Positions 43,807 to 55,080 of a stretch of DNA of 64,000 nucleotides are shown one piece after another. Source of the stretch: Turnera subulata (Eukaryota > Streptophyta > Magnoliopsida > Malpighiales > Passifloraceae); NCBI GenBank assembly GCA_028386065.3, contig JAKUCV010003596.1:1-64000 (forward strand), in the 5' to 3' direction. A program made the translations under genes and the position numbers. The notes beneath the pieces were generated by a model. It made no database searches, was not told the DNA's origin, and saw only the letters and a list, made by a program, of their open reading frames with translations. The first letter of the stretch is position 1, and every line of letters begins with the position of its first letter.

Positions 43807-45439
43807 ACCTTTTCTTGTTCGAGGACTATCCTCAAAATGCGATGCCACTTTAGGAAACTATTTCCATTCAGCTTTCCTTCTCAAGGACCGATCGCAATGA
43901 TAATGTGCTAGTGTTTTGTGCCATGGTAGCTCTACAACAAAGATCAACTCACACAAATAAGAGTCATGTATACATAAATCATTTAATAAGGAATTCTATT
44001 AAATGATGCTCCTACTACGAAAACAAAATAATCATGAGTAGGCCAAGATCCATATTTCACTACAATATAAGTCAGCTTTGGTTGATCGCCTACATCATAG
44101 CTATTTAGGTAGACAACTCTTGTCAATTATATCTCATGTAACTCTTGGATAGTTGAGCGAACAACACTTGTTCTTGTCTATCTCATAGACATTACTCAAC
44201 TCCTTGCCTCTAAGTCCTTAATCCTATTAAGATGACCTAGTTAAGTCCAAACCCACAATAAGCAGTTCAGATATTACAATTATCCAGTCGCACCTTGCTA
44301 GGATAAACATAGGCACCTTGCTTTGGCAAAACCTACCTAATTTTGATCTAAGCAATGATGAGTGCTTATCATGGAAGGCAACTAAGAACTTAATATTTAT
44401 ATCAACAATTGTTTCCACGCACAGCAATTATGCCATCACATCTTGCTAGGATAAACATTGGCACCTTGCTTTGGCAAAACGTACCAAATGTTGATCTAAG
44501 CAATGATGAATACTTGTCAACAACTATATCCATACATGTCATGCATGTAACTCACAAATTATATATCTCATATACAATAACAATGCATTACATGCAATAT
44601 AAGCCGCTACGCAGAGGTAGCATGCCGGTTAGCGGGCGGGGTCGAGGGGCAGCGCCCTTGCCGCCCTGGCCCAAAAATTATATGAACATCGATGTTTTGA
44701 GAATCTGATTCTCCCAACAACCTGGCAATGCTCATGGACATCGATGTCCTATCCTGAACATCGATATCATTTGGCCTCTGGAACACAAGAACATCGATGT
44801 CTAGACCCCAACATCGATGTTCAACACTTGAACATCGATGTTTGATTCTTGAACATCGATGTTGGAAGGTTCTGAAAGTCCAAGAATTAGGCAACAGTTT
44901 TAAACATCGATGTCTAACCCTTAAACATCGATGTAGGACTCTGGAACATCGATGTTCAAACTTGAACATCAATGTTGGAGACCTCTGCCAATTCAAGTTT
45001 CATGGCAGTACTTTTAAACATCGATGTATAGCCCCTAAAAATCGACGTTTCAGTCCTGAACATCGATGTTCCCTACTGAACATCGATGTTTCTGACTTCT
45101 GCCAAGGCCAAAACTCATGTAGACATCGATGTTCAACCATTGAACATCGATGTTCTAGCCTCGATGCACTAGAACGACCATCGTTCCTTACGAAAACCGA
45201 CAATCGATTTTCCTTCTGTCGAACCCCTTCGACTTACTGCCAAGAACCTCTTGATTGATATCACATACCAATCAAGTGCTTGTTATCTAAACCTTTGGAC
45301 ACAACCAACCTCAACATATATCACATATACACAAAATGAATTCAGCATATCACATATACCAAAATGAACTCATCATATCAAACACATTAAGATGAACATA
45401 TCAACATATGCACCAAATTCGGTTTAGAGCTTCACAAGA
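43807..45439 (-). other. copia-1 leader between PBS and gag
   Basis: No gene. A duplicated ~230-bp block (44229-44350 and 44430-44520 share CTTGCTAGGATAAACAT and TTGATCTAAGCAATGATGA) lies nearer gag. A G/C-rich stretch at 44600-44670 and the palindrome array at 44685-45154 follow. Open frames across the array are repeat artefacts. Confidence 0.7.
44685..45154. repeat. second array of AACATCGATGTT dyads (17 copies)
   Basis: Dyad centres lie near 44690.5, 44742.5, 44762.5, 44795.5, 44815.5, 44836.5, 44857.5, 44908.5, 44929.5, 44950.5, 44970.5, 45022.5, 45043.5, 45064.5, 45084.5, 45127.5 and 45148.5. Steps are 20-21 bp within groups of up to four and 51-52 bp between groups, with single steps of 33 and 43 bp. 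Several copies are diverged (AACATCGATATC, AACATCAATGTT, AAAATCGACGTT). It is the same core as the array at 1859-2552 but in the leader, not the LTR. Confidence 0.93.
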
Positions 45440-45452
45440 GGCTCCGCTACCA
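45440..45452 (-). other. copia-1 primer-binding site
   Basis: TGGTAGCGGAGCC on the minus strand, one base from the LTR end. It is the same iMet variant as at 1268-1256, 9106-9094, 7115-7103 and 16839-16827. Confidence 0.82.
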
Positions 45453-45453
45453 C

Positions 45454-46953
45454 TGTAAGTATCCGGGCATGCAAACTTGACAATCAAGTGCAGCGGAAAG
45501 ACCCAGAAACTTTGGAGGATCCAAGTGAAGCAACTAAATCAAACAATAAAATGAACATACCTGAAACGGTTAGGATCTTTCACCTAACTGAAGAACCGGA
45601 AGGATATCCTGCTCCTCTACGTGTTTCCACACGAACCGTTAATCACCGGCCGGAATCATCTCATGATCTCCAACCCCGAGCACTCCCGAACCGTGGTGCT
45701 AGCTACGGATTTCCGGGAGCTATGTGGTGTTTGATGTGTTCTACTTTCTTTTTCAAAGAATGGGTGTGAGTGTGTTCTTTTCAAAACTAAAACCTCTCAC
45801 TCTCAAGTCTGAAAAATCTGATGGCCATAGTAAAATGAGCACACACTAATCGGATTATTCACACCCACTAATCCCACTCACAAAAGTGTTAGTCAATGGC
45901 CAACACACTTGGTCATCATGATTAGTCTTTTGTCCAATCATGTCTCCACTAGTGCTAATGGGATTACACATCACTTGGCACCAGGTTTGGCTCAATAATT
46001 CTGACAATTATTGAATCAAACCAGCCCAAAACGACCCTGGTCCAACCATGGTCCAACCACAAACCGGTTCAACCACGGTCCAACCATGGTTCAACCACCT
46101 GCTCGAATCAACGGTTCTATGTGTGTGACCCTGTAGGCACTTGTAACGTTTGGAAATAATTGTAAAATCTCATTTTACAATTATAAGCAAAGAGCGGCAT
46201 CTAGCAACACATCATTGCTACCCGAACGACAAGATCAGTACTGATTCTATATGCCTCGGAACATGTCATCGTCCTTTCGTCCCATTATCAAGATTAAACA
46301 AGAGACATGGAATATGTCAATCTCGCATATGTTCAATCTTAGTTTCTTGATCCCCGAGTTAACTGTGTAAAACGGATACTCATGATATCACCATATCATA
46401 AAATCCGAGCATGGCCATGCATTTAACAGTTCAACTCTATCAAGAAGCCCATCTGATAATATACCCGTTATATGGGTCGGACGAATCCCATCTTGATCAA
46501 TCAAAACCCACTACACATTTATCATATATCCAATGATTACCCTTAAGACCACCCAGTTACAGATGACTAGGAATAATATCAAAGTATACGACTCATATAC
46601 TGGGAACCTTGATGATCTCAGGTCTAAGGACAATACATATAAGAACCACTAATGACAATCATATAATGTTCCATGTAGGGTTCTTATGTGGGTCGGTCCA
46701 GTCCATAAGTTCTCTAACTTGTACCCGTATGTAGAATTAATATCTCTTATAATTCTCAACATACGCTAGTCTTAATTTATTATTACAACCCATCCATAAT
46801 AATAATCGACTAGGGACATTTAAGAATACAAAATATTCTAGGGTTATAAATATGTGCAAGCGATTATCTCATAATCATATTTGTTGGAATAACCTTAATG
46901 TATGTACATGACTACAATCATCCATTGATTGGCTTTTGGGTATACTACTAATA
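45454..46953 (-). repeat. copia-1 5' LTR
   Basis: 1500 bp, partner of 39271-40785; its outer end reads ACTAATA where the other copy has ACTAACA. It is followed by the duplication ATGAC. Confidence 0.92.
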
Positions 46954-47132
46954 ATGACCGCCGGCGGTGGTGGTCGCGGCCTCGGCCTCCTGGAATTTCC
47001 TTTTCGGTTTTCAGGTTTGGGCTTTAGGGTCTTCACGAATCCCACCGACCCAAAACAATATAAATAGCCTCTTAGGTGCCTAGGGATCCCCAAAATTCGT
47101 CATAACATATCTCAAATACGTCTAGGGCAACC
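46954..47132 (+). promoter_or_regulatory. candidate promoter of the Tat-2 antisense gene
   Basis: A TATA box AATATAAATAG (47057-47067) lies 66 bp before the ATG at 47133. Upstream, GACCGCCGGCGGTGG (46956-46970) continues the GGCGGTCAT/ATGACCGCC cluster that copia-1 has separated (39175-39265). The same type of cluster lies upstream of the TATA in Tat LTRs. Confidence 0.5.
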
Positions 47133-48450
47133 ATGAGTGAGAATTATCATGCTAAAGTGCTTTGGTGGATGGCAAGTGTTCCCCCTGAGTGTCGTATAGA
47201 CTTTTCGGTGCTGGTCTTGTCCAGATTGTTCAAGCTTCGTGGTGTGGTGATAGAAGAGAGTCTGATTCGTGCTGCCGCCATGTTCTAGGACAAGAGTCGC
47301 CGTGTATTCCGCTTTGGCCAAGACATGATGGAGTTATGTCCCACTGTTGATGAGTTCAATGCTTTCTTGAATGCCAAATTCATAAAAGGTGTTGCTATCA
47401 TTTCTCTTGACGATGGTGTTCTAAACGAAGTCAGCGAATTCCTCTTTCTACTCAAAGGTCAGATCAGCTTTTTTATGAATCAGAACGATCATCTGGAGCT
47501 AACCAAGATCATTAACTGACACTTCCTTGGCAGTTCACAACAACACCTCGAGGAGAATTTCAATTGGAGAAAGGAACGCAATCATGCCCTCGCCCTTGTG
47601 AGGACACGTGAATTCTTACAGGTGGGAACTCCCAGTGTTTGCCCTCTCTGGATTGGTGCGTTGGTGGCTAGACTTTTTGATGGAAAAAGCCTAGTCCCTA
47701 TCATATTAGGCGAGACTCTCAATTGTTTGGATGCGCTGGCCGACGATCGCCGGGCCTCATTGACTGGTTCTCCTCTTCTATTCCAGGTGTATATACTTGA
47801 CTTCCTTTTCTTTGATTATCACTTTTTTTCACCCTCCCCTCTTGTTATAACAACTTCCCCTCTTCTTGTAGATGTGGTTATGCGAGCACCTTACGTTGAT
47901 TGAGCATCCCCAGGCTGATCCCTCAAACTATGTCCATCGTGGTTACTTAGTCTCTTTGAACACTGTTCGAGACTGGGTCATCTATATGAAAGATCTCAAG
48001 ACTGAACAAATCACCTGGTTCTGCCGGTGGCATGGGATGCAGGAAGTGGTCATCCGTACTCTGTGCAACGATTGGGTCGTACTCCCAGGTGTGGAGAAGT
48101 CTACATATTATCGTCCAAGGAGGATATCAAGGCAATTTGGCATAAGCCAAACAGTTCCCTCTGATATTCCTATTTCGGTCACTGGCCCTATGAAAGCTGC
48201 TGCTCTGAAAGCTGTCAAGGGAGGTTGGGCTTTGCCTTTAAGAGAACTAACTGGCGGTTGCTCTGAGATTCATCCTCCTATGCCTTACTTAGAATTGTTG
48301 AAGAGAGATGTGGTTGCTCCAGAGGGATCTTTGCGCCTTACTAAAGAAACATTCTTGGAAGGGCCTGCACCACCCGGGTTTGAACATTCTACTAAGAAGA
48401 CCAAGGATGGTGGTGCGGAAGCGAGTCGCAAAAGGCACAGGCAAAATTGA
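47133..48450 (+). pseudogene. antisense plant-mobile-domain-type gene (DUF7745-like) of Tat-2, one intron, two stops
   Basis: Begins MSENYHAKVLWWMASVPPEC. The family core follows: LSRLFKLRGVVIEESLIRAA, SRRVFRFGQDMMELCPTVDE, then LWIGALVARLFDGKSLVPI and ETLNCLDALADDR. A GT-AG intron of 85 bp (47787-47871, pyrimidine-rich end) joins LLFQ in frame to MWLCEHLTLIEHP, a family landmark. Exon 2 has VRDWVIYMKDLKTEQITWFC and ends in a basic tail (KKTKDGG...RKRHRQN) at 48450. Stops: TAG 47286-47288 (probably a former TGG) and TGA 47517-47519 (probably a former CGA). About 410 codons. Tat elements are known to carry antisense ORFs downstream of pol; the role is unknown. Confidence 0.72.
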
Positions 48451-49233
48451 ACCCTATCTAAAACAATTATCTTTATGCATGCATAATATATGCAAATAAA
48501 TGAGTGAACAAACTCTCTTTATTTTTTGTCAATCTTCGGACTATTGCTAATAAGAGTGGAACCGTACCCTAGTCGTGGCTTCCTACGTATTCATGGCTCT
48601 TTTTTTTTAATGGCTCAAGAAATCGGGTTCACGTAGTTCTTTTCTCATCTGGCGTTGGTTGTCTTTTCCAAAGACTCTTCTTCCTCTGGCGATCATGTAT
48701 TGCAAGACATTTGTTGGGTTCTCTCTGATGGTTTCACCCATTGGACGTTTTCCGAAGCCTTTGGCTGTTTGGTTCCTTAGAACTTTTGATATTTTTATCG
48801 GATTAGGCCTTAATCTCTTTTTTTCGGAGTTCTTGTCATCTTTGCCAATATTATCATTTCCCTTATTAGCATTAGTCCTTGGATTTAACCATTACAAATT
48901 TTTAAGGAGCTCGCTCAACTCACCATATCCACACGTGTTATGCATGCATGAAAGAAACTAGTCAAAAATAGTTATCAATATAAAGAAAAAGAGCGCCTTT
49001 TATTTATTGAAAAGAAAACAACAAAACAACTCGTCCTCTTCGATCCTCCCTTTTGAACCACAATCTAGGCACTCAACATAAACTACTGTCGGGGTCTTTT
49101 AAGCGACATCCATTTCTTTAAAAAAAGTCCTACAGCCAAAGTCTTTGTCCTCTCCATCCTCAGCTCCTTCCTTTGCTCCTATCTCTTCTTCCTCCTTCGG
49201 ATAACAGTTGAAGAGTAGCTCAAATCCTGGTTT
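48451..49233. other. Tat-2 region between the convergent antisense gene and gag-protease
   Basis: No gene supported; T-rich. An open plus-strand frame at 48659-48961 has hydrophobic, low-complexity content and no family I recognise. It probably contains the 3' ends of both opposing transcripts. Confidence 0.55.
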
Positions 49234-52200
49234 TCAAATCTTCGTGACGGTGCACGCCCATGGTTTCAGGAACCCACAGAAAGGAAAGTCTTCCCCCTCC
49301 TTCATAAAGTAGTCGTTCAATGTCTTTAAATAGGGAAACAAGACAAAATCCGATTCTTGCTTCTTCTTTCGAGCCAATGCCCTTACTTGGTCTTTTCCCT
49401 TCTGCCTCTCGATCTTTGTCCCGGTTGGGACATTTCCCAAACCAAAGGGTGGTTTAGCGGTATGAACCTGAGGAACCTCTAACGTCCCTTGTTGTTTCTT
49501 CCCCAGCCCCATTATTGGGAAATACTTCATCTTTCCCATGATCCCTATGACCACCACATTGCCAAAAGGGTCGTAATAAGGGGGCTTACAAACCAGCTTG
49601 TCTGCCATTATAGCACCGATGGACTCAAAGACAAAGCCTGACAAAGATACTTCCTCGTCTCCTCTGATTTCGAATACTGTCTTGATATTCTTCTCGGTAG
49701 TTTCCCCTTTAATAGTGACTACCCCCCTGATAAGGAAACCGCAGCATTTGATGTAAAGTGGATGCCACAACTCGAGCTTGATGTAACCAAGGTCTCCCAA
49801 GAAGTAAATTATAACTGGACGTGATGTTTAGCACATGGAATTCTATCACAAAAGGAGTAGGTCCGATGGTTACTTCTAACTTTATCATCCCTGAATCTTC
49901 CCTTCGAGCGTTATCATTTGCCCTGACCATTGTTTGAGATGGCAAGAAATCTATGGCTCCAAATCCCAACAAACTTGCAGCCTTTAGAGGGCATACATTC
50001 AGAGCCGATCCGTTGTCTATCAAAACCAATGGTACATGGTTATCTTTGACCTGGATGGTGATATATAATGCTTCAACATGAACTCCCCTGTCGAGACGCA
50101 AATCCTTATCAGAAAAGGATATTTGAATATCGGTTTCCACGGAGGCTACCATGTTGGCCAATGTTTCTGGTGCAATGTCAATTGGAACATGGGCCTTGTT
50201 TAAAGTTTGAAGGACCTTCTCCCGATGTGGGCGTGAGGCCATCAGCAGACCCCAGATCGAGAAGTTTGCTTGAGTCTTCTTCAGTTGTTTAACTATCACT
50301 TCTTCTTCAGGATCCGTTGCTTCTTTAGGTTCGTCTAAACGAAGAGAAGCTCTTCTCGCTATCTTCCCAGATCTGGTGATAACATCAACCTCCTCATCTG
50401 AATCTACACACTCACTAAGGTCAAGCACCAAGCATTCGTACTCAAGCATGGGTTCCACTTCTATCACATCAATCTCCTCATGCAGAGGTAATGGATTCAG
50501 CTTAGTGTTTGGCCTCTTAGGCAGGATTATTTCTTTCCTCTCTATCATGTCGTAGATCTCATGGCGAAGTCAAGAACAATGATCAGTAATATGTCCATCC
50601 ATCTGATGGAATTCACAGAACTTATTAGGGTCTCCCTAGAGAGGCGAATCGGGCCTTGGGTCCAAAGGTTGTAGTAAACCTTTCTCCATACACTTCTTGA
50701 ACATTTTCCCCAAGGACATAGGGAGAGGAGTAAAATTCCTGGGCTTTGACTCGATCTGTAGTGGTGTTTGGATAGAAACATGGTTCACCTCAATAGACCT
50801 TCTCCCTTGAGACACATTAAAGTTCCTTCTGGACGTGAAAGTGTCCACAGGGACCTTGATTTTCCAGAGCTGATAGCATCTTCCAATTGTATCCCAGCTC
50901 CGATAAGGGCCTTGAAGTTTGCATTGTAGTTTCCGACCATTCAATCATAATAAGCCGGTTGAAGATTCTTGATCACCATTTGCACTTGGACCTCTTCTGT
51001 GGGTCTACTTATCATCAATGATGCTTTACTTCGCCATCTCGAGATATACGCAGAAAAGGTTTCCTGGGCCTCCTCCTTAGTTGTCTCAAGGTCCCTCTTT
51101 GTTACATCTACTTCGGTATTGTAGCTGTATTGATTTATAAACACTTTACAGATATCGACCCACTTGCACACCTTGCTTTCGTCTAGGGTCATGAACCATT
51201 TCAAGGCCGCTCCCGATAAAGTCCTTTGGAATAGTTGAACCATCAACTCTGGTCCTATTCCCACAGGTTACAACATCCTCACATAGATCTTTAGGTGGGT
51301 TGTAGGGCATCCCGTTCCGTTGAACTTCTCAGGTAGACGGGCACCAGGAAATAGGGACAAACGGTCTAAATTATAGTCATCTTTTTTTCTCTTCATGGCC
51401 TTCAATAACTCTTCCACTCTCTTAAGCCTTTCCTCATCCCCCTTGGACTCTTGTGTCGATGATTATCAGAAAAGGATATTTGAATATCGGTTTCCACGGA
51501 GGCTACCATGTTGGCCAATGTTTCTGGTGCAATGTCAATTGGAACATGGGCCTTGTTTAAAGTTTGAAGGACCTTCTCCCGATGTGGGCGTGAGGCCATC
51601 AGCAGACCCCAGATCGAGAAGTTTGCTTGAGTCTTCTTCAGTTGTTTAACTATCACTTCTTCTTCAGGATCCGTTGCTTCTTTAGGTTCGTCTAAACGAA
51701 GAGAAGCTCTTCTCGCTATCTTCCCAGATCTGGTGATAACATCAACCTCCTCATCTGAATCTACACACTCACTAAGGTCAAGCACCAAGCATTCGTACTC
51801 AAGCATGGGTTCCACTTCTATCACATCAATCTCCTCATGCAGAGGTAATGGATTCAGCTTAGTGTTTGGCCTCTTAGGCAGGATTATTTCTTTCCTCTCT
51901 ATCATGTCGTAGATCTCATGGCGAAGTCAAGAACAATGATCAGTAATATGTCCATCCATCTGATGGAATTCACAGAACTTATTAGGGTCTCCCTAGAGAG
52001 GCGAATCGGGCCTTGGGTCCAAAGGTTGTAGTAAACCTTTCTCCATACACTTCTTGAACATTTTCCCCAAGGACATAGGGAGAGGAGTAAAATTCCTGGG
52101 CTTTGACTCGATCTGTAGTGGTGTTTGGATAGAAACATGGTTCACCTCAATAGACCTTCTCCCTTGAGACACATTAAAGTTCCTTCTGGACGTGAAAGTG

Positions 52201-52999
52201 TCCACAGGGACCTTGATTTTCCAGAGCTGATAGCATCTTCCAATTGTATCCCAGCTCCGATAAGGGCCTTGAAGTTTGCATTGTAGTTTCCGACCATTCA
52301 ATCATAATAAGCCGGTTGAAGATTCTTGATCACCATTTGCACTTGGACCTCTTCTGTGGGTCTACTTATCATCAATGATGCTTTACTTCGCCATCTCGAG
52401 ATATACGCAGAAAAGGTTTCCTGGGCCTCCTCCTTAGTTGTCTCAAGGTCCCTCTTTGTTACATCTACTTCGGTATTGTAGCTGTATTGATTTATAAACA
52501 CTTTACAGATATCGACCCACTTGCACACCTTGCTTTCGTCTAGGGTCATGAACCATTTCAAGGCCGCTCCCGATAAAGTCCTTTGGAATAGTTGAACCAT
52601 CAACTCTGGTCCTATTCCCACAGGTTACAACATCCTCACATAGATCTTTAGGTGGGTTGTAGGGCATCCCGTTCCGTTGAACTTCTCAGGTAGACGGGCA
52701 CCAGGAAATAGGGACAAACGGTCTAAATTATAGTCATCTTTTTTTCTCTTCATGGCCTTCAATAACTCTTCCACTCTCTTAAGCCTTTCCTCATCCCCCT
52801 TGGACTCTTGTGTCGATGAGTCTTCATCTTGGATGACCACCACCTTGCTCTCACCGCCTGACTTTGATACTTGTCCCTCATCACTCCTAGGGGACACCAT
52901 CTTCCCCTTCTGTAATGCCAACAACGCATCCCTAACCACCGGATCTTTCAACAGGTCCATGGATTCCTCAGCCACCTTAGCACTGTTATCTTCACTCAT
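49234..52999 (-). pseudogene. gag: Tat-2 gag-protease, with internal duplication and frame breaks
   Basis: Begins MSEDNSAKVAEESMDLLKDP at 52999, then LFPGARLPEKFNGTGCPTTH. The Tat gag core follows: LFQRTLSGAALKWFMTLDES, VFINQYSYNTEVDVTKRDLE, ETFSAYISRWRSKASLMISR, MVIKNLQPAYYD. Stops at 52622-52624 and 52295-52297 separate the pieces. A 1357-bp tandem duplication repeats gag middle to protease front. The protease (50548-49709) has VPLVLIDNGSALNVCPLKAA, the Tat DNGS active site, and SSYNLLLGRPWLHQARVVAS. A frameshift near 49740 leads to FVFESIGAIMADKLVCKPPY..., ending at 49234. No RT, RNase H or integrase follows. Confidence 0.82.
50106..52819. repeat. two tandem copies of a 1357-bp gag-protease segment
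   Basis: Copy 1 spans 50106-51462 and copy 2 51463-52819. The joint ...GTCGATGA/TTATCAGAAAAGG is at 51462/51463. Translations of overlapping frames are the same in both copies, so they look identical or nearly so. Confidence 0.95.
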
Positions 53000-53507
53000 C
53001 TTGCCCTAGATTTGAAGCACGAGGATCAGAGGCTCGGTATCCCATAGACTTCCCGGTATATACTACCTCATTGGGTTTTGGGGCATACGAAAATAAGGGG
53101 CAAAACTATTTACATTTACTTGAATTCACAACAATTAATCACTCAAATGCACATACCACTTATTAATTCATAATGCATGAGATGCTCAGGGTATACAGCT
53201 GGTTGGGGGCCAAAAGATTGCCGCTAGGCAATCGGCTGACCTACTCTCATGTGATAAAGGATATCGCGTGAGGTCCAGGGCCGATTAATCCCCATCATTG
53301 CTAAGCATCGAGAATCAGGTTCACTCAAACTACTATCGCTTAAGGAAAGCATGTAGCGGATTTGGAATCCCTCGCCCTCTTAACGTAAAGGCTTCACATC
53401 AATTATTATGAATGCAAGGCACTTATGATGACAAGTAAAAGACACATAAGATTTAACAATTGCACAAAGTCTCTTGAACCCACTACATCCCCAGTGGAGT
53501 CGCCAAC
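53000..53507 (-). other. Tat-2 leader and tRNA-Arg type PBS
   Basis: No gene. The PBS TGGCGACTCCACTGGGGA (minus strand, 53505-53488) lies two bases from the LTR. The stretch 53180-53400 matches the split Tat-1 leader. Confidence 0.8.
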
Positions 53508-55080
53508 TGTGAATACCCGACCCAAAATCACTTGAGCCAATTCACCTAATTCTTTCACCATATTCTTCAGGTCAATCCCATAACATTGGAGTCGCCACCC
53601 AAGTTTTATTAAGGACAAAACATGGGAAAACCTTAAAATGACTCCTTTAGGCTACATGGTCATGGCGAACCAAAGTTATGGGATCGGGGGTTCGTCACAG
53701 ATGGGAAGGCGTTAGGCACCCATCCATGTTGGGTCAAGACAATGTGTAATTATGAAATGCAAATGTGCTTAGTGCATGTGTGCGGGTGTGGAAAGTATAG
53801 AGAAGGGGAGAAGAAGAAGATTTGGCTTGCATCTCGTTGTAAGACCGAGATTACCTACGTACCCGAGTGAACGGGTCAAAGCCACGTAGTTCTAAACATG
53901 GCACAAATCGGCCACTTACATCATTAAAAGCATCAGTATGTAATCAACAAAGATCAATCAAAAGAGAGGGTTTAGTGTTACCTCTTGTAGCCCTCCTCTA
54001 GCTCCTTGCAATGGGTTGAGTTCTACACCCACCTTCTTGCCACTTCTAAGCTCTATGGTTGATCCTCTTCTTGACCTCTCCTTGCTGAACAATTGCTGAT
54101 GTCTCCCACGAAAATCCTCCAGAGTTTTTACCTAAAGAATGTATTTCTAGGCTTGGAGAAGTAGAGTTTCTCCAAGCATTCAAGGCTTATAGGTGTGTAT
54201 GTGAGAAAAGTGTGTCCCCTACTGAAATGTGTGTGAGGGGTCCAATTTATAGTGCCCTGGGAAGCCTAGGGGCGTGGACCTGCTTAATGGTGAAGATTAT
54301 GCCCAAAAATCTGGTTCAAAACCGCGTAGGATCGAATTAGGAACAAAATCGGCGAAAATTGAAGATTCTGGGCACCTATGACCGCCGCTCCCGGCGGTCT
54401 TGTGGGGAGGACCGCCAGCACCTGGCGGTCGTCGCGAGAGGACCGCCGGTCACCCCGCGTGTCCCCCGTTCTTTCCTTTTTCGGCCTCCGATCCCCCTAA
54501 TTTAGCCCTGATTTGATCCTACCGTGTAATTAACCCCTAATCAACCCAGGATCACTCAATTACTTGATTATCACTCCCCTAAATCATTCCATAATGGATT
54601 GTTTAAAACTTAATGCCTATTTCATACTAAATCATACCAAAAACAACTTTTTTACATAAATGATGATTTAGCTCTGATTTTCCACGAAAATCATAGCTAA
54701 AATTATCCTGCAAGAAATGTGTTAATGGGCTGGGTAAACTCTGGAAAATCCATTTACTTGGACCCTTAAACCCATTCCTAACCCAAAAATCATCTCAATA
54801 TGATTGGGTTAAAAACAACTAAATGAGCCCAAGTGATACAATGAAATGTATTTTAATGTGAATAAACCATATTATATATTTTACCCTAAGATTAAATCAT
54901 CTTATTAATCCTAAGGTTTAGAAGCACAAAGGTTTAGATTACCAAAATATATTAATTCTACTAAATTAAATTCTTATTATATCTTAACACAAAATCATAT
55001 CATCTCACTAACCTCAAGTTAAGCATGTTTTGGAATTTAGTTCTAGTATAATATTCGTGAGTCTAATTTGGGTGTTCACA
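53508..55080 (-). repeat. Tat-2 5' LTR
   Basis: 1573 bp, plus-strand borders TGTGAATACCCGACC...GGTGTTCACA. TATA (minus strand ACTATAAATTGGACC, ~54239-54253) with the GACCGCC/GGCGGTC cluster upstream at 54376-54450. TGGCGACTCCA (minus strand, 53597-53587) repeats the PBS start inside the LTR. Followed by the duplication GTTAC. Confidence 0.88.

Larger units (their letters stand above)
39271..46953 (-). mobile_element. copia-1: Ty1/copia element with both LTRs
   Basis: Flanked by ATGAC on both sides (39266-39270, 46954-46958). LTRs 39271-40785 and 45454-46953, PBS at 45452-45440, polypurine tract AAGTGGGAGATT on the minus strand at 40797-40786. The gag-pol between is broken and lacks RNase H. 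A second palindrome array sits in the leader. The lineage looks Tork-like from the GAG-pre-integrase, integrase and RT motifs. Confidence 0.92.
36373..55080 (-). mobile_element. Tat-2: non-autonomous Tat-lineage element (gag-protease plus antisense gene)
   Basis: Flanked by GTTAC at 36368-36372 and 55081-55085. LTRs are 36373-37959 and 53508-55080. On the minus strand: 5' LTR, tRNA-Arg PBS, leader, gag, protease, then (opposite strand) an intron-bearing mobile-domain gene, a tandem-repeat 3' UTR, polypurine tract and 3' LTR. No reverse transcriptase, RNase H or integrase is present, so it would depend on another Tat element. Copia-1 (39271-46953) is nested in it. Confidence 0.85.

Noticed and set aside
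44797..45258. Open frames coding for repeated HRCS.LEHRC peptides
   Set aside because: They only translate the dyad array and its spacers; similar frames appear on the opposite strand.
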